Source: Spirogloea muscicola
Taxonomy: Eukaryota > Streptophyta > Zygnematophyceae > Spirogloeales > Spirogloeaceae
DNA length: 48,196 nt
NCBI GenBank assembly: GCA_009602725.1
Contig: WELB01000329.1
Coordinates: 1 to 48,196 of the forward strand
Direction: 5' to 3'
Below, piece by piece: positions 31,881 to 46,021 of the stretch. Below the pieces are notes generated by a model that worked only from the letters and a program-made list of their open reading frames with translations, was not told where the DNA came from and ran no database searches. The position numbers and the translations under genes were made by a program. Within the stretch, counting starts at the first letter, position 1. Each line of letters begins with the position of its first letter.

Positions 31881-32719
31881 GAGAGGGCCGGATGGCGCAG
31901 GATACTAGTTCCAAGTCTGGTAGCTGACCTCCCCACTTCGTATTTTTGGTGCCCCCAGGAGACTAGCGACTACCTTCGGATTCTTGTAGAAGACAAGCCC
32001 CGAGAGAGGCTGTGCGGGAACGATCAGGAGAAAGACTCTCCCAGTAGAGGATGCGATGGCTGTGATCGGCCAGCCCAGGATAAAGGTTGGGAGGAAAGAA
32101 GAAGCAGCAGCTTTGCCAGAGGGGGCGAGGGCTGTGAAAAGAAGAAACAGCTATCGCAACACAAGGCAATGGCTGAAGAAGAAGAAGAAGTGCTCGCCCA
32201 TAGAGAATAGGGGCTGAAAAAGCGAGCCCACGAAAGGAGGATCAGAGGAGCGGGAGTGGCGATGATGGGAGACGTAAGCTCTTTTTCCAAAGCCCGCTTT
32301 GTCAGCGCTTTCCGAGGCCAGCCCAGGGAGAGAGAATGAGCAAAGTTCGAAGGGGCCCGAGAAGGCTCTGAAACACACAGTGAATACAATTAGCTACGGA
32401 GCAGTCAGTAACCTCTGATGAGCAGCCGCAGGTCGGAGAAACTGTCTCCCGGGTACATTGGAAGAGCTGTTGTGAAAGTCGGAAAGGGGTTTACTCCCCC
32501 GTGGCAAGTAACCCCCGCCGCCAGTGGCCAGAGGGCGGGGGACCACCTGGTAGTGTGGTAGCGCCCTCTGGCGTGGCGCCGCGCCCTGGGCCAGGCGCGC
32601 GCAGCAGAGGCCGCCAGTGGCTCCGCTAATTCAGCCACGGGCTCCGCCTGCAGGCACCTGGGTGCCCTTTTCCCGCCGCTATTTACAATCCACCATTGCC
32701 CGCATTCTTCCGCCGTCTG
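31881..32719. repeat. Repeat field with stacked minus-strand 3' ends
   Basis: At least four minus-strand copies of the family 3' end lie within 350 bp: stems near 32057-32074 (ggctgtgatcggccagcc), 32127-32145 (degenerate), 32186-32240 (gctcgcccatagagaatag, ggctgaaaaagcgagcc) and about 32310-32330. At 32445-32413 a minus-strand ending SDLRLLIRGY-stop is read. 32460-32700 is GC-rich without a recognised domain. No host gene seen. Confidence 0.5.
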
Positions 32720-33138
32720 TCGGATCTGAGGCTCCTCACTCGTACTTATTGAGTGATCCATCCTCCCCCTGTTTTACCATTGCATCCTCAGGCCCCTTTG
32801 TAGCTGCTCGCCGCTCTTAGGCCCCTCTGAACCTTTGTGAACTCTTTTTGGGCTGGCTTTTCGCAGCCCTTGCCCCCATTGGGAGTGCCACTTCCTCCAA
32901 ATAAGTACGAGTGAGGAGCCTCAGATCCGACAGACTAGCTGCCGGGAAGCTATCACCCTGACGAAAGCCAGAGCCAGTACTTATTGAGTGATCCATCCTC
33001 CCCCTGTTTTACCATTGCATCCTCAGGCCCCTTTGTAGCTAGCTGCTCACCGCTCTTAGGGCCCCTCTGAACCTTTGTGAATTCTTTTTGGGCTGGCTTT
33101 TCGCAGCCCTTGCCCCCATCGGGAGTGCCACTTCTTCC
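32720..33138. repeat. Direct and inverted array of LINE-like 3' ends
   Basis: Plus copy: SDLRLLTRTY-stop (about 32722-32753), then its 3' UTR to 32897. Minus copy: FRQGDSF...SLSDLRLLTRTY read leftwards from about 32968 to 32900. Plus copy again: the UTR 32979-33138, almost identical to 32746-32897 (one extra 'agct' and a few base changes). Each UTR holds the stem ggctggcttttcgcagcc and tgcccccatygggagtgcc. This is either nested insertion or local rearrangement, just left of an assembly gap. Confidence 0.7.
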
Positions 33139-33199
33139 GCCCAGCTCCGCGGCGCCCCCGCCGCGCCCGCGCCCGCCACCGCCCGCGGGCCGCCCCCCC

Positions 33200-33266
33200 N
33201 NNNNNNNNNNNNNNNNNNNNNNNNNNNNNNNNNNNNNNNNNNNNNNNNNNNNNNNNNNNNNNNNNN
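33200..33266. other. Assembly gap (67 N)
   Basis: A run of N following a C homopolymer in very GC-rich sequence. Real length unknown, so frames must not be read across it. Confidence 0.99.
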
Positions 33267-33824
33267 CGCTCTGGCGCGCCGCCGCTGCCGCCGCCGCCAC
33301 CGCCGCCGCGCCCTCGCCGCTGTCCTCCGCCGCCGACTACCCGGGGTACGAATTCGGCGAGGAGACGGACCTGCTCAGCCTGGAGGGCCCGTCGGACGAG
33401 GAGCTGCCGCTGCCGGAGGCCGCCCAGGACGACGCCGCCGCCGCCGCCACCGTCGCCGCCGTCGCGCCGCGCAACCTCGACCGGCAGTCTGCCGCGGCGC
33501 ACCTCGAGTTGCCCGGCTCGGCTCCGGCGGCGGGCTCTGGAGTAGGCATTGCTGCTCTGCCGCCGCAGCAGCGGCGGCGCGGCAACAGCAGGCGGGGCAG
33601 GCAGCACCGCGCCAGCGGCGGCGGGCGGAGCAAGGCCCCGCGGAGGGCCGGCCGGCATGGTGGCCGGCGGCGGCGCAATTCCGCCGCCCATCGACTCAGA
33701 TGACCTGGATTGTCAATCCTCTCATCTTAGGCTTCCACTTTCTCAGACTCATCCAGACTTTCATGGTTCTGCTGGACGCATTGCAGCCAGTATAGACAGT
33801 CCTCGTTTACACAAGCCATGCTGA
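33267..33824 (+). CDS. Possible unrecognised coding region after the gap
   Basis: In one plus-strand frame the composition is protein-like: SSAADYPGYEFGEETDLL, then SLEGPSDEELPLPEAAQ, both acidic, followed by Ala-rich and Arg/Gly-rich low complexity to a stop near 33703. A second frame further on gives GGGAIPPPIDSDDLD and continues to a stop near 33824. The two could be exons of one gene whose 5' part lies in or before the gap. No domain recognised, and the GC-rich low-complexity sequence can leave open frames by chance. Confidence 0.25.
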
Positions 33825-34162
33825 CTTCTCTGCACCCTCGTATGTGGGCTACAGTAGCATGAGGTCACATGCCTGTACTCATATCATGGGCCCCATATAG
33901 GCTGCAGACTCCTTCAGACACAAGTGAGCCCCTTTAATGGGCTGCATGGCGATGGGGGGCTCATAGGCGAGCTTCCCCACTGCTTGTAACAGTAACTGTG
34001 TCTAGCTGTAAGTCCGTGACACTTCAGAGCCGCAAGCTCCAGTGGCGGCTGAATTGTTTAATTTGCAAATTCAGCCCACACAATGCAAGCGCCATTGGCT
34101 GCGGTCCTGCTCTCAAATGGCTATTGAGCCGTCAGTGCACCGTAGAGTAGCATGCCCTCTAT
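33825..34162. other. Intergenic, 3' side of glutamate dehydrogenase
   Basis: Should contain the 3' UTR of the minus-strand glutamate dehydrogenase gene. No repeat or other gene recognised. Confidence 0.5.
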
Positions 34163-38216
<4,054 letters not shown>

Positions 38217-38524
38217 GGCTGCGGCGGCGGCGGCGGCGTCGGCGGCGGCGGCGGCGGCGGCGGCGGCAAGATCGGCGGAATGGCAATGCGGCCCGGCGAT
38301 GTCTGATTGCTGGGTTTGGGGAGCTGGGGCTTCCCCGGGGGCCAGCCCGGGGGCTCCGTGCCACATGGGTGCCGTAGCCATTATTGCGGCCTTTGGAGGC
38401 GACTCGGAACGCGCCGCGTGGCACTTTTGCTGCCTTGGCATTCGCTGATTGGCAAGAAGTGCCCACGTGGCCCATGGTGATTTCCGCCGCTGCCGTGGTG
38501 GGTCAATGGAATCTGCATCGTGAT
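38217..38524. promoter_or_regulatory. 5' flank of glutamate dehydrogenase with CGG runs
   Basis: The likely promoter or 5' UTR of the minus-strand GDH gene. CGG/GCG triplet runs at about 38221-38270 flank the modelled start and also occur in the first intron (38150-38175). No TATA box seen. The run could code for poly-Ala or poly-Pro in some frames but I do not call it coding. Confidence 0.4.
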
Positions 38525-39060
38525 GATAGAGGGGGCTTGAGTGGCACATACAAGCGCACTTGCAAACTACGAAGGGGCCGAGAAGTGCTGAAAGACTTTG
38601 ACAAATACGTGTACACCATCTGCTGCTAAGAAGTTAAGTTGGCTCCCGAAAAGGGGGCAAGGGGCGGGAACAGCCAGCCCGAAACAAACTGACAAGGTCC
38701 GAAGGGGCCGCTGCTAAGCTGACCCGCTCAGCGACCACATATCGCACGTAGTTGCCGTGGTAGGCGTGCACGAATGCCCTCCTGCTCCGCCTCCGAGGCG
38801 GCGTGGCTGTGGCCGCTATGGCCCTCCAAGCTGAGCCACAGAGAGCTCGCGAGCTCATCGCCAGTCACTCTGTTGGCCCCGTCTTGGCTTCGGCGTACGG
38901 CCGCCGCCCCCGGCGCCCCACCCCGTCGGCATACTTCCTCCACTGCGCCGACTGTGGGGCGCGCGTGTTCGGCCCGCTGTGGCGGCCGCGCAGACGTCGC
39001 CTGTCCCACCTCGGAGGCGCCACCCAGGCGGCACGCCGAGGCGGACGCCGCCGAGTAGTG
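38525..39060 (-). repeat. LINE-like 3' end fused to an unrecognised coding stretch
   Basis: 38640-38710 is the reverse-complemented family UTR (ggctcccgaaaagggggca, the degenerate stem cgggaacagccagccc, gaaggggccg), preceded at about 38712-38750 by the usual 'gtggtcgctgagcgggtcagctt' sequence, here reading on in an open frame. Further right an open frame on the minus strand shows Ala/Arg-rich sequence; on the plus strand a frame reads YFLHCADCGARVFGPLW with a C-x-x-C pair. Which strand, if either, was coding cannot be told. 38525-38630 resembles the family tail in the minus direction. Confidence 0.4.
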
Positions 39061-40344
39061 AAGCTTTCCCTGCCTCTGCCCCGGCTTCCTCCGGCGCTGC
39101 CACCACGGCTGGCTCTGCCGCAATGGACATGCCAGGGCCTCTGCTTCTTACGGGGAACCCCACTGCTTGTGTGCTCACTCGGTTGTGTGTCTCTAGTTGG
39201 ACCTAATGCCTGCAACCACAAGTGCTCTGCTGATGCGCCACTCCTCGAAGCAAAGAGAATTGGGTACTGAGAGGTCCTAGGGTCGGATGGGGCCCAACAG
39301 CACAGAGAAGGTGTTCGTCACTGAGGTGGACGTCCAGGCAGGGCTTGTGTGTCTTGCTCGGTCAATGGCTTCTGCATGAAATGGCTCGCCTCCAGGCACG
39401 GCAACTGCTCCCACGTATAAGCTGCTTAAATATAGAGGGCCTGCAAGCCCGGCAGATGCAGCGCCGCCTCAATTGCGCAGGGCTGCACACCCTGGATGAG
39501 GAGCGCGTGAAGTTGATGCAAGTCCCACCACACCCACCATCTCGCGGGCTTCCCTGCGTGCAGCTCAGTGAAGGCCAAGTGTTTGGCACAGGAGCAGGTG
39601 CGGACGAGAGCTTTGCCATTCGCACATGGCGACGATAGTCGGCGTGGGCTGGGCTACATTGAGGAGGGCGGGTGGCGAGGAGGTGGAGGTGGAGAGCCTT
39701 GTTCATTCTTTTCTGGGCTGGCTTTTCCAGCCCCTATCCTCAAGAGGGCTTTTGGGTCTTGGGAAGGGCACGGACATTGCTGGCCGAATGATGAGCTGCA
39801 GGTCATGCGTGAGAGGCCTCCAGGGAGGCACCAGTTGTCCACCGCAGCACTCGAGAGTCCCCCGGATCACCTTTTGGCAGTGCAGTAGGCGGGCGGTGGG
39901 GCATGGCGGCCGTGGTTCTTATTGTTCCGGCAATCGGTGGGCAACCACAGAGAACGCGGCTGCTGATGTTGAATGGCGGCTGTGAGTAGCTGAGTACAAC
40001 TGTAGTAGGGGGGAATGTGTGATGGATGGCCAGGTGCCAAACCCGAAGATTTTGCAAGCGGGGGAGAGAATTTCCAAATCGAACTGAAACACTAAACCCA
40101 GGGAGGGCAATACCAGCCCAAAAATGCATTTACAAGATCCGTAAGAAGCTGGAATGCAGCCCGCAGCACGGCTGCGGGCGAAATGGCTTAGCCGACGGCG
40201 TGAGCCTATCCCAGCCCGGCCCACCTCTCCTCTCTGCTCACCTTATGCATCTGGCTGGCAGTTTACAGCCGATTCCTTAATATCAGCAGCCGCATTCACT
40301 CTGCTCTAGGCTGGCCTTTCTACTTAAAAATGTTAAAGAAAACA
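39061..40344. repeat. Mixed intergenic sequence with one plus-strand 3' stem-loop
   Basis: 39700-39755 is a family 3' end (cattcttttctgggctggc, ttttccagcccctatcctca). A frame at about 39362-39638 (+) starting MARLQARQLL shows no recognised domain. About 40100-40130 is a short fragment resembling the minus-strand UTR, and 40240-40290 (catctggctggcagtttaca, gccgatt) recurs at about 15463-15488 upstream of the ankyrin gene. No host gene seen. Confidence 0.4.
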
Positions 40345-40758
40345 GCTTCTCCAGATTGACAGCATGCACTTACTGACCAGAGGATATTGAGAACCCACCT
40401 TCCACAGCAACCGCTTCCTAGATCCTAGAGGGCAAGCTCCTTCCCATCTCTTAAAACACACGTTTCTTCCCTCCTCTCATTCGCCTTCAGCCTTATTTCA
40501 GCCGGCTTTTGCAAAACTACTTTAGCCCCCATAGGGCTTTGCTTTGTGGAGTCGCTTTCTCTGCACTGCCTTTGCCTGCACAATGAGCTTAGCACCAAGG
40601 GTCAGTCTGATATTGCCTCCATTCCTGCGCACCAGGCGCCTTCTCTCTTGACTTAGGCCCCCAGGAAAGAATAGAGAAGTGGCTCTCCAATGGGGGCAAA
40701 GGCTGTGAAATGCCAGCCCGAATAGAACAGAAAAAGGTTCGAAGGGGCCAATGACGGG
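40345..40758. repeat. LINE-like endings, both strands
   Basis: Plus strand: MHLLTRGY-stop at about 40363-40390, followed by tail sequence (ccatctcttaaaacacacgt at about 40443-40462). The dispersed box is at about 40600-40640. Minus strand: a stem-loop (ggctgtgaaatgccagcc at about 40701-40718) with gaaggggcc at about 40740. Confidence 0.6.
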
Positions 40759-41852
40759 CTAAACCCCAGGAATAGGGCTTTCGCTTTCGCTCATTAGCCT
40801 CATCCTCTGCATCAGCTTTAGTCTGAACTCTTGCATTGGCTTACTTTGGCCTCCCTCTCTCCCAGTTGCAGCTGCTGACATAGGATTGCAAGGCAGAGGA
40901 AGTTTTGTGTATTTGAAACAAACGAAGGCCAAATGGCCGAGTACAAAGGCAAGCACATCTGAAGACCTATGAAGACCTACATAACCTACAGTAGTATTGA
41001 CCCGCGAGTAACCACGGGTCAAATAATAAAGGCTGCTAATGAATGTCTGAATACTAGATGGCAGATACGAAGCCCTTCTGCCACCTACTAGAGCTCGCCC
41101 AGCTTTCTGGTGCGAAGCATTAGCCTGAGCACGCTGCAAACAGGCCGAAACTCAGCGTCGCAAGAACGACAGATATGCAGCTGGTAAGCCCATCTCAGCC
41201 GGAAACACATCTGCATGTCTTGTGTAGCCTAGATTGGCTATCTTTTGAAGGAGAGTGAGGAAATGAGGACCTAAGCAGCCAAAGAAGTCGACTGCCGCTG
41301 GCAGGAGCTGATCGTATGTGGGGCAACCGGAGTAGTGCTGCAGCTTTCTTTATTCGCACTGCCCACGGCGTGGCGAGCAATGTGTGCCAATGCTGGACTT
41401 TCATAGGCCTCCATGAAAACAACATCGACCAAGGCCCGTGGTCCTCCACCAGGTTGCACGCCCACAATGTCAAGTTTGCGGCGATGATGACGTCCCTGGG
41501 CATCTGTGGTGATAGGCATGATGTTGTTCACTTCCACGACCGCACGGTACCCGGCGTCGCGCATCTAACCCGCCAGGGCATCGCGGAGGAGTTGTAGATG
41601 CCCACCACTCTTGGTCCAGTGGGGCATCGCAGCATGTGAGTGGCGAGCTCAGCACCTCTGCACCGAAGCCGCACTCACACTGGCGCACCCAATCAGGCAG
41701 TTAGGTGGGAGGCCGAGGAAGAGTTGAAGCAACGTCCGAAAGGCCTCGGAGCTGATACTGAAGGCGTTGGCCACGGTGTGTGAGGTGATCAAGCAGGCAC
41801 CCATGCTGGATACGCCCGCTTTTCCGGCTGATTTGGACCTTCTCTTGTTCAT
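40759..41852 (-). repeat. LINE-like element C-terminal region with 3' tail (copy 8)
   Basis: Read leftwards on the minus strand: ISSEAFRTLLQLFLGLPPN (about 41757-41700), a Cys-rich CECGFGAE block, MRDAGYRAVVEVNNIMPI (about 41564-41510), RRKLDIVGVQPGGGPRALVDVV and EAYESPALAHIARHAVG, then, after frame breaks, QRAQANASHQKAGRAL and a degenerate YYLTRGY ending at about 41020. A tail copy (ggccgagtacaaaggcaag) lies at about 40933-40951. It is almost collinear with copy 3 (5051-6150), so the two together define the family's terminal region over about 1 kb. Multiple frameshifts, dead copy. Confidence 0.65.
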
Positions 41853-41899
41853 CCTTTTGTGGGCCCGCTTGTCACAGCCCTCGCACCTTTTGCTTGTGG

Positions 41900-42459
41900 T
41901 AATCCCTAAACCTGTGATGAACCAGCCGTTTGGTTATGCCACATGGCTCTGTTTGCATTACATGACCGGCTGTTTAGGACAAGTGGGCCCGCCAGGTGGC
42001 GGGCTGGCCAGCCGGGCAAGTGGCCCGCCCAGAGACGGGTCCAGCCCGTCCAGAAATACTCCTCGCTAGGATCCGCCCGTTCAAGGGAGGATCTTTGGCC
42101 CGCCGTCTGGCAGGCCATGGGGCGACCCGCTCACACCCCTGGAGGGGGGGGTGGCACAGAGAAGCACGAAGAGCCTTGGGGCTGAGGCTCGGGAGGAAGT
42201 TCGAACCGGTGAAGCCCAGGAGCAGCCTTGCCGCTGCTCGCCGCCGCAGCCGCCGCCGCACCTTGCTGCGGGGCCTGCTGCGCCGGCCTGCGCCCAGGAG
42301 GTGGAGTCGCCGCCGGACGGCGGCGCCACGGGGCCTGTCTTCCGCTGCGCCTATGCGCTAGTGCTTTGCCTGTGTAGTGGGTTGGTCCCTAAACCCCTAC
42401 AGCCGAACTCAAGAAGGACTGCTCACCCTAACTGCGTGTGTAGGGCGAGGTTCCTTACA
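41900..42459 (+). mobile_element. Candidate 5' LTR of the Gypsy element (left boundary unknown)
   Basis: The right boundary is inferred: the sequence ends ...ttccttaca at 42459 and a primer-binding-site-like sequence starts 2-3 bases on. The GC-rich stretch at 42170-42340 and 'cctaaaccc...' near 42390 would be LTR interior. The 3' LTR lies outside the window, so neither the left end nor the length can be checked. A fragment resembling the LINE-like stem-loop at about 41855-41895 lies just left of it. Confidence 0.4.
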
Positions 42460-42461
42460 TT

Positions 42462-42474
42462 TGATATCAGAGGC
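42462..42474 (+). promoter_or_regulatory. Primer binding site, tRNA-iMet type
   Basis: tgatatcagaggc differs at three positions from tggtatcagagcc, the common plant-type site complementary to the 3' end of initiator tRNA-Met. Its place, right after a CA end and about 480 bases before gag, fits a Ty3/Gypsy element. The mismatches suit an old copy. Confidence 0.5.
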
Positions 42475-42957
42475 GGTCCTGCATCCATCGCGCTTGTGAC
42501 TTAGTGTGCTCGCCGCTGATGATGCAAGGATCACCCTGATGTGCTGGCCTGACCTTTTTCTGTCAAAGATAAAGTGCTTGCCAGACGTTGGTCCGTGAGG
42601 CGGCTCAGCGGAAGCGCCGGGTGCGGAGCCCTCTTTGCGCAGTGAGCCAGCAAAGACCAACGCCAGATTGACCGACTGATCCTTGAGGACCACTTGCTGC
42701 GTTCGCTTCGTTTGAGGTGTGGCTTGAGCCTGCAGCCTTTATGTGGTAAGGTCAGTCGTGTGGCCAGCAGTGACCGTGTGCCTCGGTCCTGGTCATATCT
42801 GCGGCTGTCTGCCTGCCTGCTGATTGAGGTGTGAAGTTGCGCGCTGCCTTGCTTGCTCGCTTGCTGGTGCACCAGTCTTGCGATGTCCTGTATTGCGGAG
42901 TGTGTGATTTGCTGACTGTCGGAGCCTGAATTGATCACTCAGTGTCCTTCAGCCAGC
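42475..42957 (+). other. Gypsy 5' leader
   Basis: Untranslated leader between primer-binding site and Gag start. It may hold the RNA packaging signal by analogy with the family; no motif is identifiable. No other gene seen. Confidence 0.4.
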
Positions 42958-44046
42958 ATGGTATCGCACACCTCCAGTGCGCGGCCGAGCCCTCCTCGGG
43001 AGGTAGAGCGGTCGGCTGCTGGGGCAGCGGCTGCTGCAGGGCCAGCTGCTGTGGCAGTGGCTGCTGCAGAGCACGCGCACGAGGGGCATGCCCACGAGGG
43101 GCACGCCCACGAGGGGCACGTCGAGCTGGGAACCGGAGGCCAGGAGGGCTTGTCGGCTGGGGACTTGCAACGCGTTGCACTCCTCACTCGGGATCTGGCA
43201 GCAGCCCAGTCAACGATGGACCCAGCTCAACATCGCCTTCTTGCGAGGATCTGCGCGGAGCAGCGCGCCCTCCTCGTCCGGCAGCGCGCTGAAGAGCGGC
43301 GCATGCAAGAGGTGGATGCCTCGTTGCACTTGATGCGCAAGAGCAGTGGCAACCCTGAGCATGGACTTGCTAGGGCCCATGCACTTCGCCAATTCTCTGG
43401 TCACGATGATCGGGGAGGGTTGCAGCCATGGCTGGACGAAATGGACGAATGGTTCGTCTGCTCCAACACGGACGCGGGGGCACGCGTGCGCCTCGCTGCC
43501 ACTTACCTCTCAGGGGAGCCCCGGGAGTGGTGGAACACGTTGAGGAAGAGCGCTACGCCCGAAGAGTCCGGCGGCTGGGACTTCTTCTGCAGCTCGCTTA
43601 TGTCGGCGTATGGTGACCCACACGCAGAGCTGCGCGCCCGCGATGAGCTGGATGCTCTTCGCATGAGGGGCGAGGGAAGCGAGGGCTTTGAGCCCTACGT
43701 GCGGCGATTCCGGCTGCTGCTGTCCAAGCTACGCAGCGAGCCGATGAAGCCAATCGACCAATGCCAGCGTTTAAGGCTGGACTGCCTTCTCGATTTCGCA
43801 ATTGGGTCGCGGTGGATTCCGCAACGGCACAACTGGTCACGGACTTCACCAAGATGGTGGAGCACGCCCGCAAGGTGCTCAGCACGCCGGACATTGCCAG
43901 TCCGAGCAAGCGCCCCCTGCTACAGGCAGGCGGCTTTGATGCAGAGCGAAGCAAGAAGCGGTTCGACCCACGACACGGCTCGAACGCTCGCCCTCAAGGC
44001 GACTTCCTCAAGCCGCGGGTGGAAGGAGCTGGCTGCTTCAAGTGCG
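42958..44046 (+). pseudogene. Gypsy gag, plus-strand copy, truncated and frameshifted
   Basis: The ATG at 42958 opens a Gag-like frame: Ala-rich N-terminus, a His/Glu repeat (HAHEGHAHEGH), then a capsid-like region with VALLTRDLAAAQSTMDP, LQPWLDEMDEWFVCSN, RVRLAATYLSGEPREWWNT and FEPYVRRFRLLLSKLR, typical of Ty3/Gypsy Gag. At about 43770 one A is missing relative to the inverted copy (cagcgtttaagg versus cagcgatttaagg), shifting the frame; the alternative frame continues with GLPSRFRNWVAVDSAT and ends in CFKC, the first part of the zinc knuckle. There the homology stops and an inverted copy begins. Not functional. Confidence 0.85.
43081..43125 (+). repeat. 15-bp tandem repeat in gag (His/Glu-rich)
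   Basis: The unit gaggggcaygcccac occurs two and a half to three times, encoding E-G-H-A-H. The inverted gag copy begins just after this point, so it lacks the repeat and cannot tell whether the expansion is specific to this copy. Confidence 0.8.
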
Positions 44047-45169
44047 TCTGGCTGAATGAGATGCCTTGCAGAGGCAGGGGTCAAGCACTCACGCTTGCCC
44101 TTGGATTGGAATTGCCCTGGTCCCGGCCCATAGGGCGCTGTGAACGTGACCGTGAGGGACCTGCCGCCGGGCAGTCCCTGAGCTGATGGCTCTTGGCACC
44201 GCACTTGAAGCAGCCAGCGCCTTCCACCCGCGGCTTGAGGAAGTCGCCTTGAGGGCGAGCGATCGAGCCGTGTCGTGGGTCGAACCGCATCTTGCTTCGC
44301 TCTGCATCAAAGCCGCCTGCCTCCAGCAGGGGGCGCTTGCTCGGACCGGCAATGTCCGGCGTGCTGAGCACCTTGCGGGCGTGCTCCACCATCTTGGTGA
44401 AGTCCGTGACCGGTTGTACCGTTGCGGAATCCACCGCGACCCAATTGCGAAATCGAGAAGGCAGTCCAGCCTTAAATCGCTGGCATTGGTCGATTGGCTT
44501 CATCGGCTCGCTGCGTAGCTTGGACAGCAGCAGCCGGCATCGCCGCACGTAGGGCTCAAAGCCCTCGCTTCCCTCGTCCCTCATGCGGAGAGCATCCAGC
44601 TCATCGCGGGCGAGCAGCTCTGCGTGTGGGTCACCATACGCCGACATAAGCGAGCAGAAGAAGTCCCAGCCACCGGACTCCTCGGGCGTAGCGCTCTTCC
44701 TCAACGTGTTCAAACACTCCCGGGGCTCCCCTGAGAGGTAAGTGGCAGCGAGGCGCACGTGTGCCCCCGCGTCCGTGTTGGAGCAGACGAACCATTCGTC
44801 CATTTCGTCCAGCCATGGCTGCAACCCTCCCCGATCATCGTGACCGGAGAATCTGCGGGGTGCATGGGCCCTAGCAAGTCCATACTCAGGGTTGCCACTG
44901 CTCTTGCGCATCAAGTGCAACGAGGCATCCACCTCTTGCATGCGCCGCTCTTCAGCGCGCTGCCGGACGAGGAGGGCGCCCTGCTCCGCGCAGATCCTCG
45001 CAAGAAGGCGATGTTGAGCTGGGTCCGTCGTTGACTGGGCTGCTGCCAGATCCCGAGTGAGGAGTGCAACGCGTTGCAAGTCCCCAGCCGACAAGCCCTC
45101 CTGGCCTCCGGTTTCCAGCTCGACGTGCACTTGAGGTGTTTGATCTTGCTGGCATTGCTGGCCCGTCAA
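44047..45169 (-). pseudogene. Gypsy gag, inverted copy
   Basis: On the minus strand, from about 45128 leftwards, the same Gag as at 43118-44046 is read almost unchanged (VALLTRDLAAAQSTTDP, LQPWLDEMDEWFVCSN, FEPYVRRCRLLLSKLR, FKAGLPSRFRNWVAVDS) and here the frame stays open to a complete zinc knuckle CFKCGAKSHQLRDC (C-x2-C-x4-H-x4-C, about 44210-44170), stop near 44081. The CCHC knuckle binds the element's RNA in functional relatives. Small differences from the plus copy: E/Y and L/R changes, one Ser codon fewer. The inversion separates it from protease and RT, so it cannot be expressed with them. Confidence 0.85.
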
Positions 45170-46021
45170 CCAACATACCGGTTGTGCGCTCCATTCCTGC
45201 TTTATTGCAAGGTCTGGAGGCCGGAGGGCCTCTGTTTGTGTGGGTTGCCCTCAATGACTTGCAAGAGGCTGCAGATATCTATCTGAGCTGGCCTGAGTGC
45301 CGTCGGCCTGAAGAAATGCTGTTCTTCATTGTGCCACAGAAGCGCGGCGTGGTTGATCAAGCTCCGCTGGGGATGTCGCTGTTGTGCTCGCACGAGGCGG
45401 GACACAGGCTCCTTAGGCGTAGTGTTGATGCCACTCGGCTTAGGCCTTACCCGACAGCGGTCAGGGTATATGTCGCTCGAACCCCATTCCTTGGCAGTGT
45501 CCATGGGGGACACACTATGCTTTTTGAGGGGCTGGTTGCTGCGGCACCAGCGAGGATCCTCATAGACACAGGGGCCTCAGTGTCTTTCGTCAAAAGGGAT
45601 TTGGTGTGCTCCGCTGGCTTGCATTTGCAAGCAAATGGCCTGCCTAGAGTGACATTGGCCGATGGTCACCCAACCGCTGTGTTGGGCCTGTGCAAGGTTC
45701 CCATTCGCATCCAGCAATACAAAGCCGAGGTGCCTTGTTATGCCATTGCGTTGACTGTCGCATTTGATGTGATATTGGGAGATGATTGGCTTTGTGCCAC
45801 ATCAGCATGCCTTGATTTTAAACGCCATACTTGCACGACAACGTGGCGCACGGCGCTTTGTCCTTTGCAAGCAGCTTCCCTGTGCACCGCCGCTGGCGGC
45901 AGGGGCTTCCATTCTGCTATCCGCCATGCAGATGAAGCGATTGATTCACAAGAGCACTGTCCAGATGGCATTTCTTGTGATGGTGGCGTTGAAAGACGAG
46001 TCTAAGCCTGACTGTGTGTGA
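45129..46021 (+). pseudogene. Gypsy aspartic protease region
   Basis: The linker FDLAGIAGPSTNIPVV, then the retropepsin-like core ILIDTGASVSFVKRD (catalytic D-T-G, here intact), LPRVTLADGHPTAVLGLC, and the second hallmark FDVILGDDWL. In relatives it matures the Gag-Pol polyprotein. A frameshift at about 45893-45905 (a G-rich run) moves the C-terminal part (LLSAMQMKRLIHKSTVQMA) to another frame, which stops at 46019-46021, three bases into the start of the RT frame. The upstream joint at 45129 is the breakpoint of the inverted gag. Confidence 0.85.

Noticed and set aside
43081-43125. CRISPR-like short repeats
   Set aside because: Contiguous 15-bp coding repeats without spacers, inside gag; no CRISPR array anywhere in the window.
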